From positions 5,220,501 through 5,284,500 of the forward strand of contig OY821779.1 of NCBI GenBank assembly GCA_963682175.1: a stretch of 64,000 bases of DNA, written 5' to 3'. The position numbers and the translations under genes were made by a program. Origin of the DNA: Triglochin maritima. Lineage: Eukaryota > Streptophyta > Magnoliopsida > Alismatales > Juncaginaceae. Numbering within the stretch: the first letter of the stretch is position 1; each line of letters begins with the position of its first letter. Positions 31,401 through 44,268 of this stretch are shown one piece after another. The notes under the pieces are model-generated. The model did no database searches. It saw only the letters and a program-made list of their open reading frames with translations, and was not told where the DNA came from.

Positions 31401-32667
31401 TATTTAACCTATTTGGAGCAGCTTAAAGAGAAAACTACTCTATTCTAGACATTTCTTTGACTGATTCTCTTTCCATATGCCGATTTCTCATTATCGGCAT
31501 ATCATTATTTTAGGCTATCATTTTTGTTGACAATTCTGGTGCGGATATCATTCTTGGTATACTTCCATTTGCAAGGGAATTACTTCAGCGTGGTACAAAG
31601 GTTTGCCTTTGTTCTTTCTTATTTTTTATTTGACCGTGTGTTTAGTAATTTTATCTTCTGTTGTTCCTATCTGAATCCTGAGCATTAAAATATGCCAGCA
31701 CTCTGTAGAAATCTTAATTCTCAGAAAAGCTTTTGGCAATCAGTTTAGATCTTTGCACCTTGTCCTTCTAACAAAGTATACTATTTTTACATTTTTCTGG
31801 TGTTCTTCCTGGATCTTGTCATTGGTTGAAAATTGCTCTTCGCAACCTTTAACTATTTGTGGATATTGTTTTTTGTCTTCAAGGTTGTCTTAGCAGCCAA
31901 TGATCTGCCCTCCATCAATGATGTAACATACCCTGAATTGGTTGAGCTTATCGCAAAGGTATGCATTCACAGTGCTTTTCAATATAGATACACTTATTGC
32001 ATAAGAACCCAAATACTAGGAAAGGTTAGTTTCCTATCCACAGACACATGGATGCTTACGTCTTTTTATTTTTGCATATATCAGCTTAAGGATGAGAAGG
32101 GACAGCTCATGGGTGTTGATGCAGCTGATCTTCTGATCGCCAATTCTGGAAATGATCTACCTGTAAGTGTTAAAGCATCATTCTCCATTTTTCTTGTTCC
32201 TGTCGTACTATTCTGTATGTCCTAATTATTTCTTTGCAGGTTATCGATTTAGCAAATATCTCACCAGAGCTAGCATACCTTGCAACGGATGCTGACCTTG
32301 TTGTCATGGAGGGAATGGTAGTAACATATACAAATTATATTGACAACTAAAAACTGAATTTGAAACAAGTAAAAGTTGTAGTTTATACTAATGCACATTC
32401 AAAATTTTCAATTGTATTTAAAGGGGCGTGCAATTGAGACCAATCTTTATGCTCAAATGAAATGTGACTCGATCAAGATTGGCATGGTACTTATTCTGTC
32501 CTTTCTTTTATACCTTGATTATGTTTACATTTTATTGGTATCTTCTGATGTCTGGTTTCGGTTTGTGCTCCACTTGCTAACAGGTCAAACACCCTGAAGT
32601 TGCTCAGTTCTTGGGAGGAAGGCTGTATGATTGTGTTTTCAAATTCAACGAGGCCGCAAACTTCTGA
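28473..32667 (+). CDS. DUF89 damage-control phosphatase (At2g17340-like)
   Basis: Twelve exons: 28473-28642, 28729-28794, 29239-29305, 29448-29516, 29633-29773, 30502-30630, 31514-31600, 31884-31958, 32085-32162, 32240-32317, 32424-32486, 32584-32667. Phases agree and give 368 residues, close to the family's usual size. It belongs to the DUF89/ARMT1 family, metal-dependent phosphatases thought to remove damaged or surplus phosphometabolites; the plant stand-alone type resembles the C-terminal domain of pantothenate kinase 2. Family motifs seen: [22 protein letters not shown], then [55 protein letters not shown] and [11 protein letters not shown]. The Asp and Asn of DNSGAD are the likely metal-site residues. 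Intron 6 has a GC donor (AAG|GCAAGC). Intron 5 carries a SINE. Confidence 0.95.
29876..30131 (-). mobile_element. SINE-like retroelement, copy 2, in DUF89 gene intron 5
   Basis: Same family and strand as 13003-13236, antisense to its host gene. Shared blocks include GGGTTGCGTACACCCGACC and GGCGGGAGCCTCTTTTGAGGC, and the tail is TGTTGATGTTGATG. The target duplication is 18 bp with one mismatch: ATATCCTGACACTACAAG at 29858-29875 and ATATCCTGACGCTACAAG at 30132-30149. It lies wholly inside the intron. Confidence 0.8.
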
Positions 32668-33058
32668 GGAAGTCCCGGTCATTCCTTCTTCCAATTAATT
32701 ATTTGCTTTTATAGCAGCTCATATTAATTTACATAAAGTTAATAGTATGGCCGCTTCTTTCCCAAAACAAGAAAGAATATTAAGGTTGTTGGAAGCTGTT
32801 TCATTTCCGTGAGAAGGAAATGCAGCAGGGCTGCAGGGGTGAGTTAAAAAGAGGAATACCTTCTAACATGTCATCATTATTGTAGGAGTTTGCTTTGACA
32901 CTTTTGCACAACTCTTTCCTATTTATTAAGAGTTAAAGGTGCATTTTAAAATCATTGTTATGTGTAATGGTAGCTGCATAATAAAAGTAATTATTTTATT
33001 CCAAGGTAAACATCAAATCACAACATTAAAACTTCTAAAGGGCATAGCAGATTGAACA

Positions 33059-34552
<1,494 letters not shown>

Positions 34553-34618
34553 TGTTGTTGGCGGTGTGCTTGTGTTTGTGTTTTGTGATGGTTGATGTGA
34601 ATTGGAGGGAATGGTAGG

Positions 34619-34627
34619 TTTTTATAT
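34619..34627 (-). promoter_or_regulatory. TATA box of the cysteine protease gene
   Basis: ATATAAAAA on the minus strand, about 70 bases before the start codon, fits a TATA box with a short leader. Confidence 0.6.
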
Positions 34628-35872
34628 GGATGTGGGGTTGTTTTGCTTCCAAGTCAAGAAGTAAGAGTGATGTTTTATAGATGGTGCTTCAAGACTGGTT
34701 TGCTATGATGTTTTAACGTGAAGCATGTTGTGGAATGATAGATTCAAGTTAAATATATAAGCAGAAGAGGCATATTTAATATGTGAAACTTCTATCTTTA
34801 ACCATATGTGTAGATCTTTGAGTATAAACTTTTTCTGTTGAGTATAGCTTGGGTAGTTAAACTTCACTTTGGTGTTGAATTTTGTGGATATTTAACGATA
34901 CATTTTTTTGAAGGTAGAGGTGTAAACGTAAAGCTATGTGTGGTCGAAAATGTCGTTGGGAAAACTTGAACTATTTGGCAGTAAAGAAAGAAATGTTTCA
35001 ACTCACATTGTGAAGAAGACTCGAGAAATATAGGATGTAGAAACTTTTGGCCGGAACTAACTTAAAGAAAGCCTTAAGTATACAGCCGAATTCGTGTATT
35101 ATATCCTTGCAAGTAATCCATCCTTACATGTTACGGTGTTACCCACTTATTTGGACCAGCCGAAACGAATTTATGATGAACCGCAACGTCTGAACTGATT
35201 TAGACTTGGCCCACTTAGTTGGTCCAATCAGTTTCGGCACAACCTAGTGGTCCATCCATGAGTTGATCCTGGACCTGCATAAAGCAATTTGGAACAAAAT
35301 TCATCAGGTCTTGCGCATCTTCGCCCTTCAAAGTTGGTGCAAGAATGTGCAAAACAAATCAACAAATGTACTCAAAACTTCTTAATGACTATTTTATAGC
35401 ATGTACAATCATACTTGCGATCTGCTTCTGGTAATTATTGGCATCAAGAATATTCTTTTTCTTCATAATTTGGGGTTAACAATCGTACTTATAGCCAAGT
35501 TACAGGCGATGGCTTAAATCTGCGACTCTTTTCTCATAGTTGAAAGTTGAAACTAACAAGCTGATGAACCAAAGTCTTTCCAACCAACCACCACAGTTTG
35601 ACATCGGCTGTGCTTACTCATCCAAAAGGGCCCCACGAGGGGATCTGAAACTGCCTCGACTTGAAAATGCGAATCGAAACCAGACACGAGTTAGAAGTTT
35701 GTCAGTGGTGTCAGGAGCAAGTATACCCAATCACGTGTGGATCTGACGGTCGGTTTTGCACGGATATTGCATACGAATCACAATCTCTGAACTATGAACT
35801 GATCACAGTGGATAATATATGGGTCAGTCAGTTATTTAGTAATTCAAAGTAACCCTGGTTAAAATATCATTA

Positions 35873-36192
35873 AGGGTTGTTTGGCAACCATTTTTAGAAT
35901 AGAGATTTTAGAAGGAAAAAATCTTATTATTTTCTCAAAATCTGCAAAAATTAGATTTTTGAGAAAAGTATTTTCAATTTTTTCGAATCCAATTCAAATA
36001 ATATGTTGTGAAAATATATTATCCTACTTAACAATGTATTTAACTAAAAAACGTGTTTTTAGTAAAATCAAAGATTTCATTAGAAATAAAGAAGAAAGAA
36101 AAGACACACTACCTTTTTTTTCTTTCAAAAAACACATTTTCAGTAAATAAAATGCAAATTTATAATGTATTATTCAGGTTATCCAAACACCC
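35873..36192. repeat. MITE-like repeat
   Basis: The left end AGGGTTGTTTGGCAACCA and the inverted right end AGGGTGTTTGGATAACCT are imperfect inverted repeats around an AT-rich, non-coding core of about 285 bp. No clear target duplication is visible. It resembles the repeat at 20141-20576 in its GTTTGG ends. Confidence 0.45.
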
Positions 36193-36460
36193 TCGTAGCA
36201 TTTAAAATTGTAATTTTCTGAATAATCCGGTTTCCCTTTAAAAATATGATATTTGAGGTTATTCAAACATACCTTTAAATGGTATTGTTAATGCATGGAA
36301 TTATCTACAGATCATATGAAAATAATCTGAACTGACGACGAAGTTTAACATGTTTAGTACTTGCTCCATGAAGCAAGTGAAGCAACGAAAGAAACTGATG
36401 ACCTCGTAAGTCGAAGATGGGCAAGCATTTCTACTGCACTATATAAATATATATATATAC

Positions 36461-36657
36461 AAGAATTCTCTAGTAAGCTTAGGGTTTAATTTTTATAAAT
36501 TAAGTCCCACAATATACACCACTCATTTCAAATTGTAATGTAGATTAAGAAAAAAAAACGGTTATGCTAATGAATGATGAGATTAACTGTAAATAAGATC
36601 CAATGGTGAGATTGTAGGGGGCTTAAACTAAATTTGATGAGCCTTGAACTCACTTGA

Positions 36658-36659
<2 letters not shown>
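36461..36659 (+). repeat. (TA)n-associated repeat, copy 2
   Basis: Nearly the same sequence as 2858-3062 (AAGAATTCTCTAGTAAGC, then CAATGGTGAGATTGTAGG, then TGATGAGCCTTGAACTC). It is bordered on the left by ATATATATATAC and on the right by (TA)14 (36661-36688). It is the left arm of a head-to-head pair. Confidence 0.75.
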
Positions 36660-36694
<35 letters not shown>

Positions 36695-36900
36695 GGGTCA
36701 AGCTCTAGTGAGCCAAGGGCTCATCAAATTTAGTTTAAGTCCCATACAATCTCACCATTGGATCTTAATTACAGTTAATCTCACCATTCATTAGCATAAC
36801 CGTTTTTTTCTTAATCTACCTTACATTTTGAAATGAGTGATGGATATTATAGGGGTTTAATTTAGTTTGATTAAGCCCTGAGCTAACGAGAGAATTCCTG
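36695..36900 (-). repeat. (TA)n-associated repeat, copy 3 (inverted)
   Basis: Reverse complement of the neighbouring copy: it starts GGGTCAAGCTCTAGTGAGCC and ends AACGAGAGAATTCCTG, followed by another (TA)n tract to about 36940. With 36461-36659 it forms a long imperfect palindrome around a TA centre. Confidence 0.75.
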
Positions 36901-36943
<43 letters not shown>

Positions 36944-37090
36944 ATTATGTCTATTTTATATATTACTAATCACGTTTGCACAAAATCAAACATGCACGTA
37001 GACACAAGTGGGCGCTGTCGCAGTTCTGTCAAACGCAGCAGAGTTCATCCAATTCTTGCTTCCACACCCCCTCTCCCCCACGGCTACACT

Positions 37091-37098
37091 TATATAAA
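37091..37098 (+). promoter_or_regulatory. TATA box of the VQ gene
   Basis: TATATAAA about 55 bases upstream of the VQ start codon. Confidence 0.6.
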
Positions 37099-37152
37099 CT
37101 AGCTACAACTTCTTAATTCCCCATCCCACAAGACCAATTCAACTCATCTCTA

Positions 37153-37602
37153 ATGGAGCGTAAGGCGATAGTGAGGCCACAATGTGTGTCGACGCTAGCG
37201 GAGAAATCCCACCGGATCGAGAAAAAGAGACCACCCAAGATCCGCATTGTGCACATTATCGCGCCGGAGGTCATAAAGACGGATGCCAAGAATTTTCGGG
37301 AACTCGTTCAGAGTCTCACAGGGAAACCTGTGGAAAAGAATTTGGAATCTAGTCGTCGATTTGGAAAGAAGAACAACAGCAAAAGGAGTACAACTTCTTC
37401 GTCGTCAATCGACGACAAGAAGGATTTAAGAGGAAATACGTGTGCTGTCGACTCGGAGATGAATCAGTTCGACGGCCTCGGGTGTGAGGTTTGGGGTGGG
37501 GAGTTTGGAGACTTGGAGAAGGTGGTGCATGGGTTAGTAAATGCACCAAGATTGGTCCCTCTGAATTGTTCTAGTACTTGTGGAGTGGACTTGTGTAAAT
37601 GA
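37153..37602 (+). CDS. VQ motif-containing protein
   Basis: Intronless, 149 residues. The VQ motif FRELVQSLTG lies at about residues 47-56, in the usual setting PPKIRIVHIIAPEVIKTD...NF. VQ proteins are small plant nuclear cofactors that bind WRKY transcription factors through this motif, and some are MAP-kinase targets. The N-terminus is basic; a Lys/Ser stretch after the motif (KKNNSKRSTTSSSS) may be a nuclear signal. The C-terminal half is variable and acidic. The single exon is typical of the family. Partner and pathway are unknown. The 3' region to 38878 shows no further gene. Confidence 0.92.
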   Translation: MERKAIVRPQCVSTLAEKSHRIEKKRPPKIRIVHIIAPEVIKTDAKNFRELVQSLTGKPVEKNLESSRRFGKKNNSKRSTTSSSSIDDKKDLRGNTCAVDSEMNQFDGLGCEVWGGEFGDLEKVVHGLVNAPRLVPLNCSSTCGVDLCK

Positions 37603-38878
37603 TTAGGAAATTGTAGTTTGTTTGGTTAGTTGATTAGTCATGTGTTGTTGTTGTGTGAGTTGGGGATTGAGTTCGTTTATGTTATGATCGAGTGGTGTGT
37701 TTGTGGTTAGATTGTAGGATTTTATAAGGTTGATGTTGATGATGGGTGCATGTTTTCAATTTAATTACTTCTAGTGTGATCGCATATTGATATTTTGAAA
37801 TATTTGGAATTGGGTAAATTAGTTGACTTTTTGTATTTTTCAATTTTTTTTTTCTTCTCATTCGCTATGTTCAGCTTTTAGTGGCGAAGCGTTAGTGGAA
37901 GACTCTTGCTGGGATTAGTGCGTGGAAGGACTGAAGCTTCTTGCTTACTGCATTGTGGTTTCAGCATTCTTTTTTTCATCTTCGATTGTGATCACAACAA
38001 AAAACTGCAATCACTAGTTTAAGTATTGCTACAGGGTTATAGGTTTAAAACAGCAGGAAGTTATGTCTAACCCACCATCAATTATTAGTAGGGTTTCGAT
38101 ACTAACCAAGAAGCCACCACGAGCAATTTTTTTGACAAATGTAGAGACTCTATCAACGATCTTGTAGTAGCATCAGATGTGTCTCGTACAACTTTGATAA
38201 GCTCTTGATATGGAAGCACTCACGGTGGATTTTGAGATGAGTCGGTAAATTTTCGATCATAATTTCACCAAGTAGAGAATTTAAACTGTTAAAAATCTAA
38301 GAACTATAATCAATACTAATTGATTTTGAAGTGGACACTCACGTTCGGATATCAGATCCTAAAGACTTAACACCTTCAATACATACACATTTCCATCCTT
38401 CCATCCATCCAGAGCTAAAAGAAGCTATCCATTTTTAAACGTGCACAGGTTAGACTTCGAGATATCAAAAAGGAAGGAAGTCTAGATTATTCTTTTAACT
38501 TATAGATAGAAAAAAAAATATAGATAAAAACATAAATTAAACTTCCATTCTTTAACTTCTTCGATTTTAAAATAGTAAAATAAGAAAACTCATCCAATCC
38601 TAATACGTCGTGGTAGTAAATATGAAAAAAAAGGGTTGCCACCAAATCAATATACCAAATTAGATTTATTTACTAACAAGCCCATACCATCAAAGTAATC
38701 CAAACAACCCATTCATGCCCGTCGCTTGTCGCTAACTTGGAGATCGTCAGCCACGTACACAAAAGATGTCACATGTGTCACGACTCCACCAGATGAGTGA
38801 TGTGACTCTCCATTACTACAATCAAACGATCTTCATCTCTATCTCTACTCCACAACACTCCTCAATCCCTCCGCCAAC
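37603..38878. other. Intergenic region, VQ / LEA_1
   Basis: About 1.3 kb, AT-rich, no gene recognised. The last 130 bases form the LEA_1 promoter side, with ACGT cores (CCACGTACAC at 38751-38760) of the kind in ABA-response elements. Confidence 0.45.
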
Positions 38879-39377
38879 ATGGAGTCAGTGAAGGAGAAGG
38901 CCCAGAACATGGTGGCCTCCGTCAAGGCCGACGCGCGGAAGACCAAAGCCACCGTCCAAGAAAAGGTACGTTCGTTTGTTACAATAACACGAGATATGTG
39001 TTATTCTGTAAAAAAAGGTTATATTCACTACTTTTACCTAAATGTTTATATTTTCTGAAAATAGTGAACCAATTAAACTAAATAATCAAAAAAATCTACA
39101 AAGCGACCATCAAAATTAAAGATGATAAAATTGCATGCATTTAATAAACATATATATTTAGGTTGAGAAGCTGAGGGCCCACAAGGTGGGTGAGAAGGCA
39201 GAGGCGGAGGAGAGGGTGATGGAGAGGATGAAGCAGGCGGAGAGGGAGAAGCACGAGGCCTACGACCGCAACGCCGCCGAGAAGGAGAGACATAGTCGGC
39301 ACAGCCCCGGAGACTTCGAGCCGCGGCATCCGCCGTTGTCGGCCGGGGAGCACCGAGCCCGGGAGCTATGGGAGTAG
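38879..39377 (+). CDS. LEA_1 family (group 4) protein, copy 1
   Basis: Two exons, 38879-38965 and 39162-39377, giving 100 residues. The start is MESVKEKAQNMVASVKADARKTKATVQEK, which ends at the intron; then VEKLRAHKVGEKAEAEERVMERM. The N-terminal part is predicted amphipathic helix rich in Lys, Ala and Glu; the tail is His/Pro/Glu-rich and disordered (FEPRHPPLSAGEH). LEA_1 proteins build up in seeds and under drought, usually under ABA, and protect enzymes and membranes. The gene shares its intron position with the LEA_1 gene at 41258, as expected of tandem duplicates. Confidence 0.88.
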
Positions 39378-41257
39378 CGGCAATTTCACGTGAATTATAT
39401 ATGCATGCAAGTTTTGATGATGTACTATTTAGTGTTAGTGTTAGGTTAGTGCATGTTTGACCATGATCTTGGTTGGGTTTATTATATGTTATTTTAGATG
39501 TAGATAGTGTGACTAATTACCCAGTTATTATGTGGTGGCCTGTGGGTAGGCGACAAACGGTTATTAAAACATTGTCAAATATGATGCCTTGTTGGTTATC
39601 CAACGGCACCGAGCTCATTAATGTCATATGGTACTAAAATTAGTATAGAGTTTAATGGTCTGCCTGGATATAACAATAGGGGGAAAACGTTTGTTGTTTG
39701 TGAGAGCAATTATTTGTGGGCCATTTTGGACTTTAAATAATCTTTTTATGATGTCCGGTCCAAATTAATCTCGGATTGGGATTATCTTCTCTTCTGTAAC
39801 GTAACATTTTGCTAATAGTGGATTGGGGGATTTGAGGTGGCTGTGATTTCCTGATCTGAAAATGTTTCCACGAAAAATCTGTCTTGTGGTTGTATATTTA
39901 TTTTCGTAGCGTTGGTTTGATCGCTCTACCAATTCAAATTCGCTAACAATCAACATACACTTATTGTTTTTGATAAACTAATAAATGCTTTTGGAAAGAT
40001 GATCCAAGTTAAGATATGAGACAATAAGTCTCAGGAGATTGGACCGGGAATATTAGGTTTAGTCCGGTTTTGTTATGAACGTGACTACGTGAGGGAACCC
40101 AAGAAGAGAAAATATTATTAGGGTTTTTACTGTGTACTAGATATTTATACATATATGTATCGCACTCGCTTGATCGATTGGTCCGGCTCCGCCAACATAA
40201 TCGTATCGAACGCCTAAACATAATCAGACCAACTAATTAGCCACATACATAACTTCTGAGACAATTAATCATTGAGCCCAATCTACCAACATGATCGAAT
40301 TTGAATCGCTTGATCTAAACAATGGATAGAGTCTAAACAAGATGATTTGGCCGAATTTGCCTCGGATATGGACCTAATCATGGAATTTGGTCGGCATTTG
40401 GTATGTCGATCGAATTGGCTTGGCATTGAACCTGTGGTGCACCACCTAAGTCCAATTGTTAACCTTGTTATACATTTGCACCTGGATCATAAATTTTGAT
40501 ATTGTTGGTTACATCATTGGCATGTCGAATTGGCTTAGAGGAATTGTTCAGCAAGCACCACATTAGTATTGTTTTGAAATGTCTAATTTATAATTGATAA
40601 ATTTTAAATTTCAAAATCAACAGAAGTTAGATAATAAGGTACTTGAATTGATGAAAAAAGAAAGAACTCTGAGTACGTTAGCAAAATACAGAAACAATAT
40701 CATATCATGCAATCTAAAACTGATTTAGAATTGTTTTTTATTAGAATTCCCGATTCACTAAATATAAGGAGCTACGGTAGTTGAGTTCCCGATTTTTACT
40801 TTTCTTATTGAGTACATCATCATTTACTTTTGGAAATGGTATCTCCATTTTTGTTAAAATACACCATTACCATTCCTCCCTAGAATATCAGCACCCTTGT
40901 GTTATTTCCATACGATTTTTTGGCTAGATCTGCCAGATACAAGGTGGTACTTGATAAAATTTGACGATAGTAATTAAGAACCGAATAGTCATTTGTCATG
41001 CCATGTCTATCCATTATTCCATAATAAGCATCTACAAAAATCACCAAATGAATTCTTGACAAAATGACAACACGAGTCCGCACCTCACCCATGCAACACG
41101 TACGACACGAGTCGTCCGACAAAAATCGTGGCGCCACAACACACAAGTCGACACACCAATATATAAACCTATCGAACAAGAACTGTAGCAATCCCAATCC
41201 GAATATCTATCAAATTAAATCTCAAAAGCAAAAACAAAACACGTACGTACAAGAGCA
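39378..41257. other. Intergenic region between the two LEA_1 genes
   Basis: About 1.9 kb without a recognised gene. The last 200 bases hold ACACGTACG (41096-41104), containing an ACGT core, and TATATAAA at 41160-41167, about 90 bases before the second LEA_1 start: a plausible ABA-responsive promoter. Confidence 0.45.
41160..41167 (+). promoter_or_regulatory. TATA box of LEA_1 copy 2
   Basis: TATATAAA about 90 bases upstream of the ATG at 41258, with an ACGT-core motif further up near 41096-41104. Confidence 0.55.
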
Positions 41258-41969
41258 ATGCAGTCAGGGAAAGGCGCAGCCGCTGCTGTGAAGGAGAAGC
41301 CCGAGAACTTAGGCTCCTCCGCCAAGGCTAAAGCCAGCGCCGAAGAGAAGGTACGTACATACCCTCACATTCTTAACTCACTTTTTATATATTAGTGTAT
41401 TAGAAAGGTTAGTGAACTAAAGTTAAAAGTGTAATTAATAATTACTGACGTACGTGCATATATACGTGTAACTAATAACACTATGTCTATATTAAATAGC
41501 TCAAAATACGTACATAGCAGCTTGGTTAACTAGTTCATGAGTTTTCGTCATTTGAGTTCTTTCATTTGAACCATATTAATTTCTTACGGATTTTTCGAAA
41601 AATAGATGCGGGTTTAGATTGAATCTCAAGTCTAAAAGAAGAATGATTCAAAAAAAAAAAACTGGCTTATTCTTATTTGTACAATCTCTCCTTCTGTCCG
41701 ATCGTATTCGTTGAAACAACTTTTGATTAATTACCATAACCTATAACTAATTAAGTCGTTGGTGATGGTGGCAGATGGAGAGGATGAGGACCCACGACCT
41801 AACCGATAAGGAGGCGGCTGAGCAGAGGAAGTTAGAGGGGGAAGAAGAAGCGGAGTTCCGAAATCAGGAGGAACGTGAGAGACATGCCATCGACAGGGAG
41901 AGGGAGCAATCTCGTGCTGGAACAAGACCTGGTGTTACTGGTCACTACCATGGTGGCACCGGAATATAA
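41258..41969 (+). CDS. LEA_1 family (group 4) protein, copy 2
   Basis: Two exons, 41258-41350 and 41775-41969, giving 95 residues. It begins MQSGKGAAAAVKEKPENLGSS, a form of the family start MQS.K...KEK. The intron follows ...ASAEEK, the same place as in the gene at 38879. Exon 2 reads MERMRTHDLTDKEAAEQRK and ends in the Gly/His-rich tail TGHYHGGTGI, typical of LEA_1. It is strongly charged and probably disordered until dried. Role as for copy 1. The two proteins have diverged strongly outside the N-terminal block. Confidence 0.85.
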
Positions 41970-42467
41970 CATAATTAATTAATATATTAGGTTCCATGTA
42001 TCTGCTGTTTCTTATTCCTAATGAATGTACGTACGTAGACATTAATGTGTGTTTGTGGTACATATAGGTTGTTGTGTAGCTAGATTTGTTAGTACTACGT
42101 ACTATCATCGAGTTTGGTTTGATACATACTTAAGAGAAAGATGTCCGGTATATATGTAGTAAGTTGTAGGTATGGTTGATCACAGTGTTTTGCTATTATT
42201 ACTGTTATTAAGTTTGCCTTTGTGTTTCTGTTGCGGGTTAAATGTATTTAGTGTAATACTTGATGGAAGAAATGGTTATGAACTTTGGATAAAAATGAGT
42301 GGATCAGGATCCTGATGTCCAATTCAAGAAATTTTATTCATCAGTGGTGGAGATTTTGATCTCCAATTAATGGTGGAAGAGCTTTGCGTTTATTTAGTGT
42401 TGTGGGAAATTCAACCAACTTCTACGTTTGAATAAGGTCCTTTCATGTTTTTCCTTGATTAGTGTTG
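41970..42467. other. Spacer between LEA_1 copy 2 and the copia element
   Basis: About 500 bp. The first part is presumably the LEA_1 3' UTR. No other gene is seen. Confidence 0.4.
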
Positions 42468-42785
42468 TGTTGGATTATTGAGTTTGGGTTAGGTCCATGA
42501 ATAGCTCAATTGAAGAAATCTAATGTTGAGATAAAAATGAGAACTATTGCCTCATGTGTCATGTGCTCACCTCACTTTTAGTCCCACATTGGTAAAGCTA
42601 ACAAGTTGAAGGATGTTGATAAACATATTATTCACTTGTCACTTTGTAGGTGGAAAGATAGGAGGAGAGAATTCTCCACATACGCGCGCGCGCCTGTCCC
42701 GGTCCAGGGCGAAACGACGTGACGTGACGTCGGGGGATTTGGGGGAAATTAGAGGCTTTAGCCTCAGGGTGATGGGTGTATTTAT
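42468..42785 (+). repeat. Truncated 5' LTR of the copia element
   Basis: Matches the first part of the 3' LTR (47028-47331) closely, from TGTTGGATTATTGAG through GGGTGATGGGTGTATTTAT. After that the two diverge: the 3' LTR goes on, while here the sequence enters pol. The break marks one end of a large internal deletion. Confidence 0.88.
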
Positions 42786-42976
42786 GAATTTCGTGATGCC
42801 ACATTTTTTGAGGATGTATTTCCCATGAAATCTGGATTTCCTCAACAAGTTTTTTCTTCAGTTGATCCCTCTACGTCTGGTTCAATCCACGAGCATGTGG
42901 GGGTAGATTTGTCTATTGCTGATTTTGAGTCTTCTCAAATTGAAATTGAACCTAGAAAGAACAAACGTTCTCGAAT
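42786..42976 (+). pseudogene. Copia pol fragment (end of integrase / linker)
   Basis: Read in the frame of the Met at 42825: FEDVFPMKSGFPQQVFSS, and further on SQIEIEPRKNKRSRI, the linker normally found just before reverse transcriptase in copia polyproteins. The frame breaks off at the CACTA-like insertion. Host pol resumes after 44869 with AKDLGSDFITYHF. Confidence 0.75.
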
Positions 42977-43539
42977 ATTCTCCGATGTGGGACTAAACTT
43001 TTACGCCCTATAGACGTCGGTCATGTTATACATCCGACGTCTATACATGGGTTAATAGTAAAAAAAAATGTTGCAACCATTTTGAGCCCAAGTGCCAATC
43101 TTTTGACCATTAAATATATATATACCCCCTTGCATTTTGTAGTGTGTTACCAAACTCCCATTTAGAAGTAAAGGAGTGGTGGAGTACTTCAACTCCACCA
43201 ATAAAAAAATTTCTCCAATGTGTGACTAAACTTCAACACATGTGTACAACACACATGTGATAGTTACATTGATGTAACTATTTTTAAATTCACATTATTC
43301 TTATACAAAATAAAGGGAACTACTAAACGTCACCCCAAAACTACTTAAATCGCCCCTTGAAATTACCAAATTGCCCTTAACAATATATTTAATACTCATA
43401 TCGTCTCGTGTCTTTAAACAAAGTTATTGACTCAGTTTTACTAACATTCCTAGTACCAACACCATGAAAATGTCTGGCGAAACACCTAGATCAGGCGAAG
43501 TAACGGAGGTGGATTTTTTTTCCGACACGGGCGTCTGGC

Positions 43540-43700
43540 TAAGACGCCTGTACCATCGTCGAGGCGTCTGGCTAAGACGCATCCACCATCGTTGAGGCGT
43601 CTTATCCAGACGCCTACGCCTATACCATTGTCTAGGCGTCTGGTTAAGCCGCATCGACCATGGTGGAGGCGTCTTAGCCAGACGCCTCCACGATGGTACA
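43540..43700. repeat. GGCGTCT...AGACGCC hairpin cluster
   Basis: Alternating copies of GAGGCGTCTGGCTAAGACGC and its inverse GGCGTCTTAGCCAGACGCC, separated by CACCATCGT-type spacers. They can pair in several ways into stem-loops. Situated in the left half of the Mutator-like element. Confidence 0.75.
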
Positions 43701-44102
43701 ACCTTCTTAGGCAGACGTCCCGTTTTTTTTTAATTTTTTTGTCAAATTAAAATTATACGGTGTGTTATCTCAAATTAGTTGACGTTTATTTGCAAGTTTT
43801 CGGTGGTAACCGGTCGGATTACAATGTGTTTTTTGCAAGTGATTAAGATTCAAAAAAATCCAGATCCAACATTTTTTAAGATCCAAAATCCACCGGTCGT
43901 AAAACATCATGACTTACAAATACCACCTCGACAGGTCGTTCTGGGGTCGAATTTTGAAATTGTTGGATTTGGAAATTTTTGAATTTTCGGTGTACCGAAG
44001 GAGTATTGGTCATCCGAATATAGTAATTATTAACTTATTAATTAATTAATTTAATAATTATCTAAATTTATAATCAATCGTCTTTTTAAAAAAATAATAA
44101 AA

Positions 44103-44268
44103 AATTACGGGCGTCCGAAACAGCCGCCCCCACGTAGGAGGGGGCGTCTGGGTAAAACGCCTCCCCCATGGGCTGGGGCGTCTGGGTAAGACGCCTCCCC
44201 TGGGGGAGGCGTCTTACCCAGACGCCCCCTCCTACGTGGGGGCAGCTCCTTTGGACGCCCGTAATTTT
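44103..44268. repeat. Long GC-rich hairpin
   Basis: The left arm (about 44103-44166, ATTACGGGCGTCC ... CCCCCACGTAGGAGGGGGCG ... ACGCCTCCCCC) is the near-perfect inverse of the right arm (about 44203-44268, GGGGGAGGCGTC ... CCCTCCTACGTGGGGG ... GGACGCCCGTAAT). The loop is itself made of the same GGCGTCTGGGTAAGACGCC module. It is strikingly GC-rich compared with the surroundings. Confidence 0.85.

Larger units (their letters stand above)
34640..37090. other. Intergenic region with repeats
   Basis: About 2.4 kb between the divergent protease and VQ genes. It contains a MITE-like repeat (35873-36192) and an inverted pair of (TA)n-associated repeats (36461-36900), listed separately. I see no coding gene. 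Confidence 0.6.
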
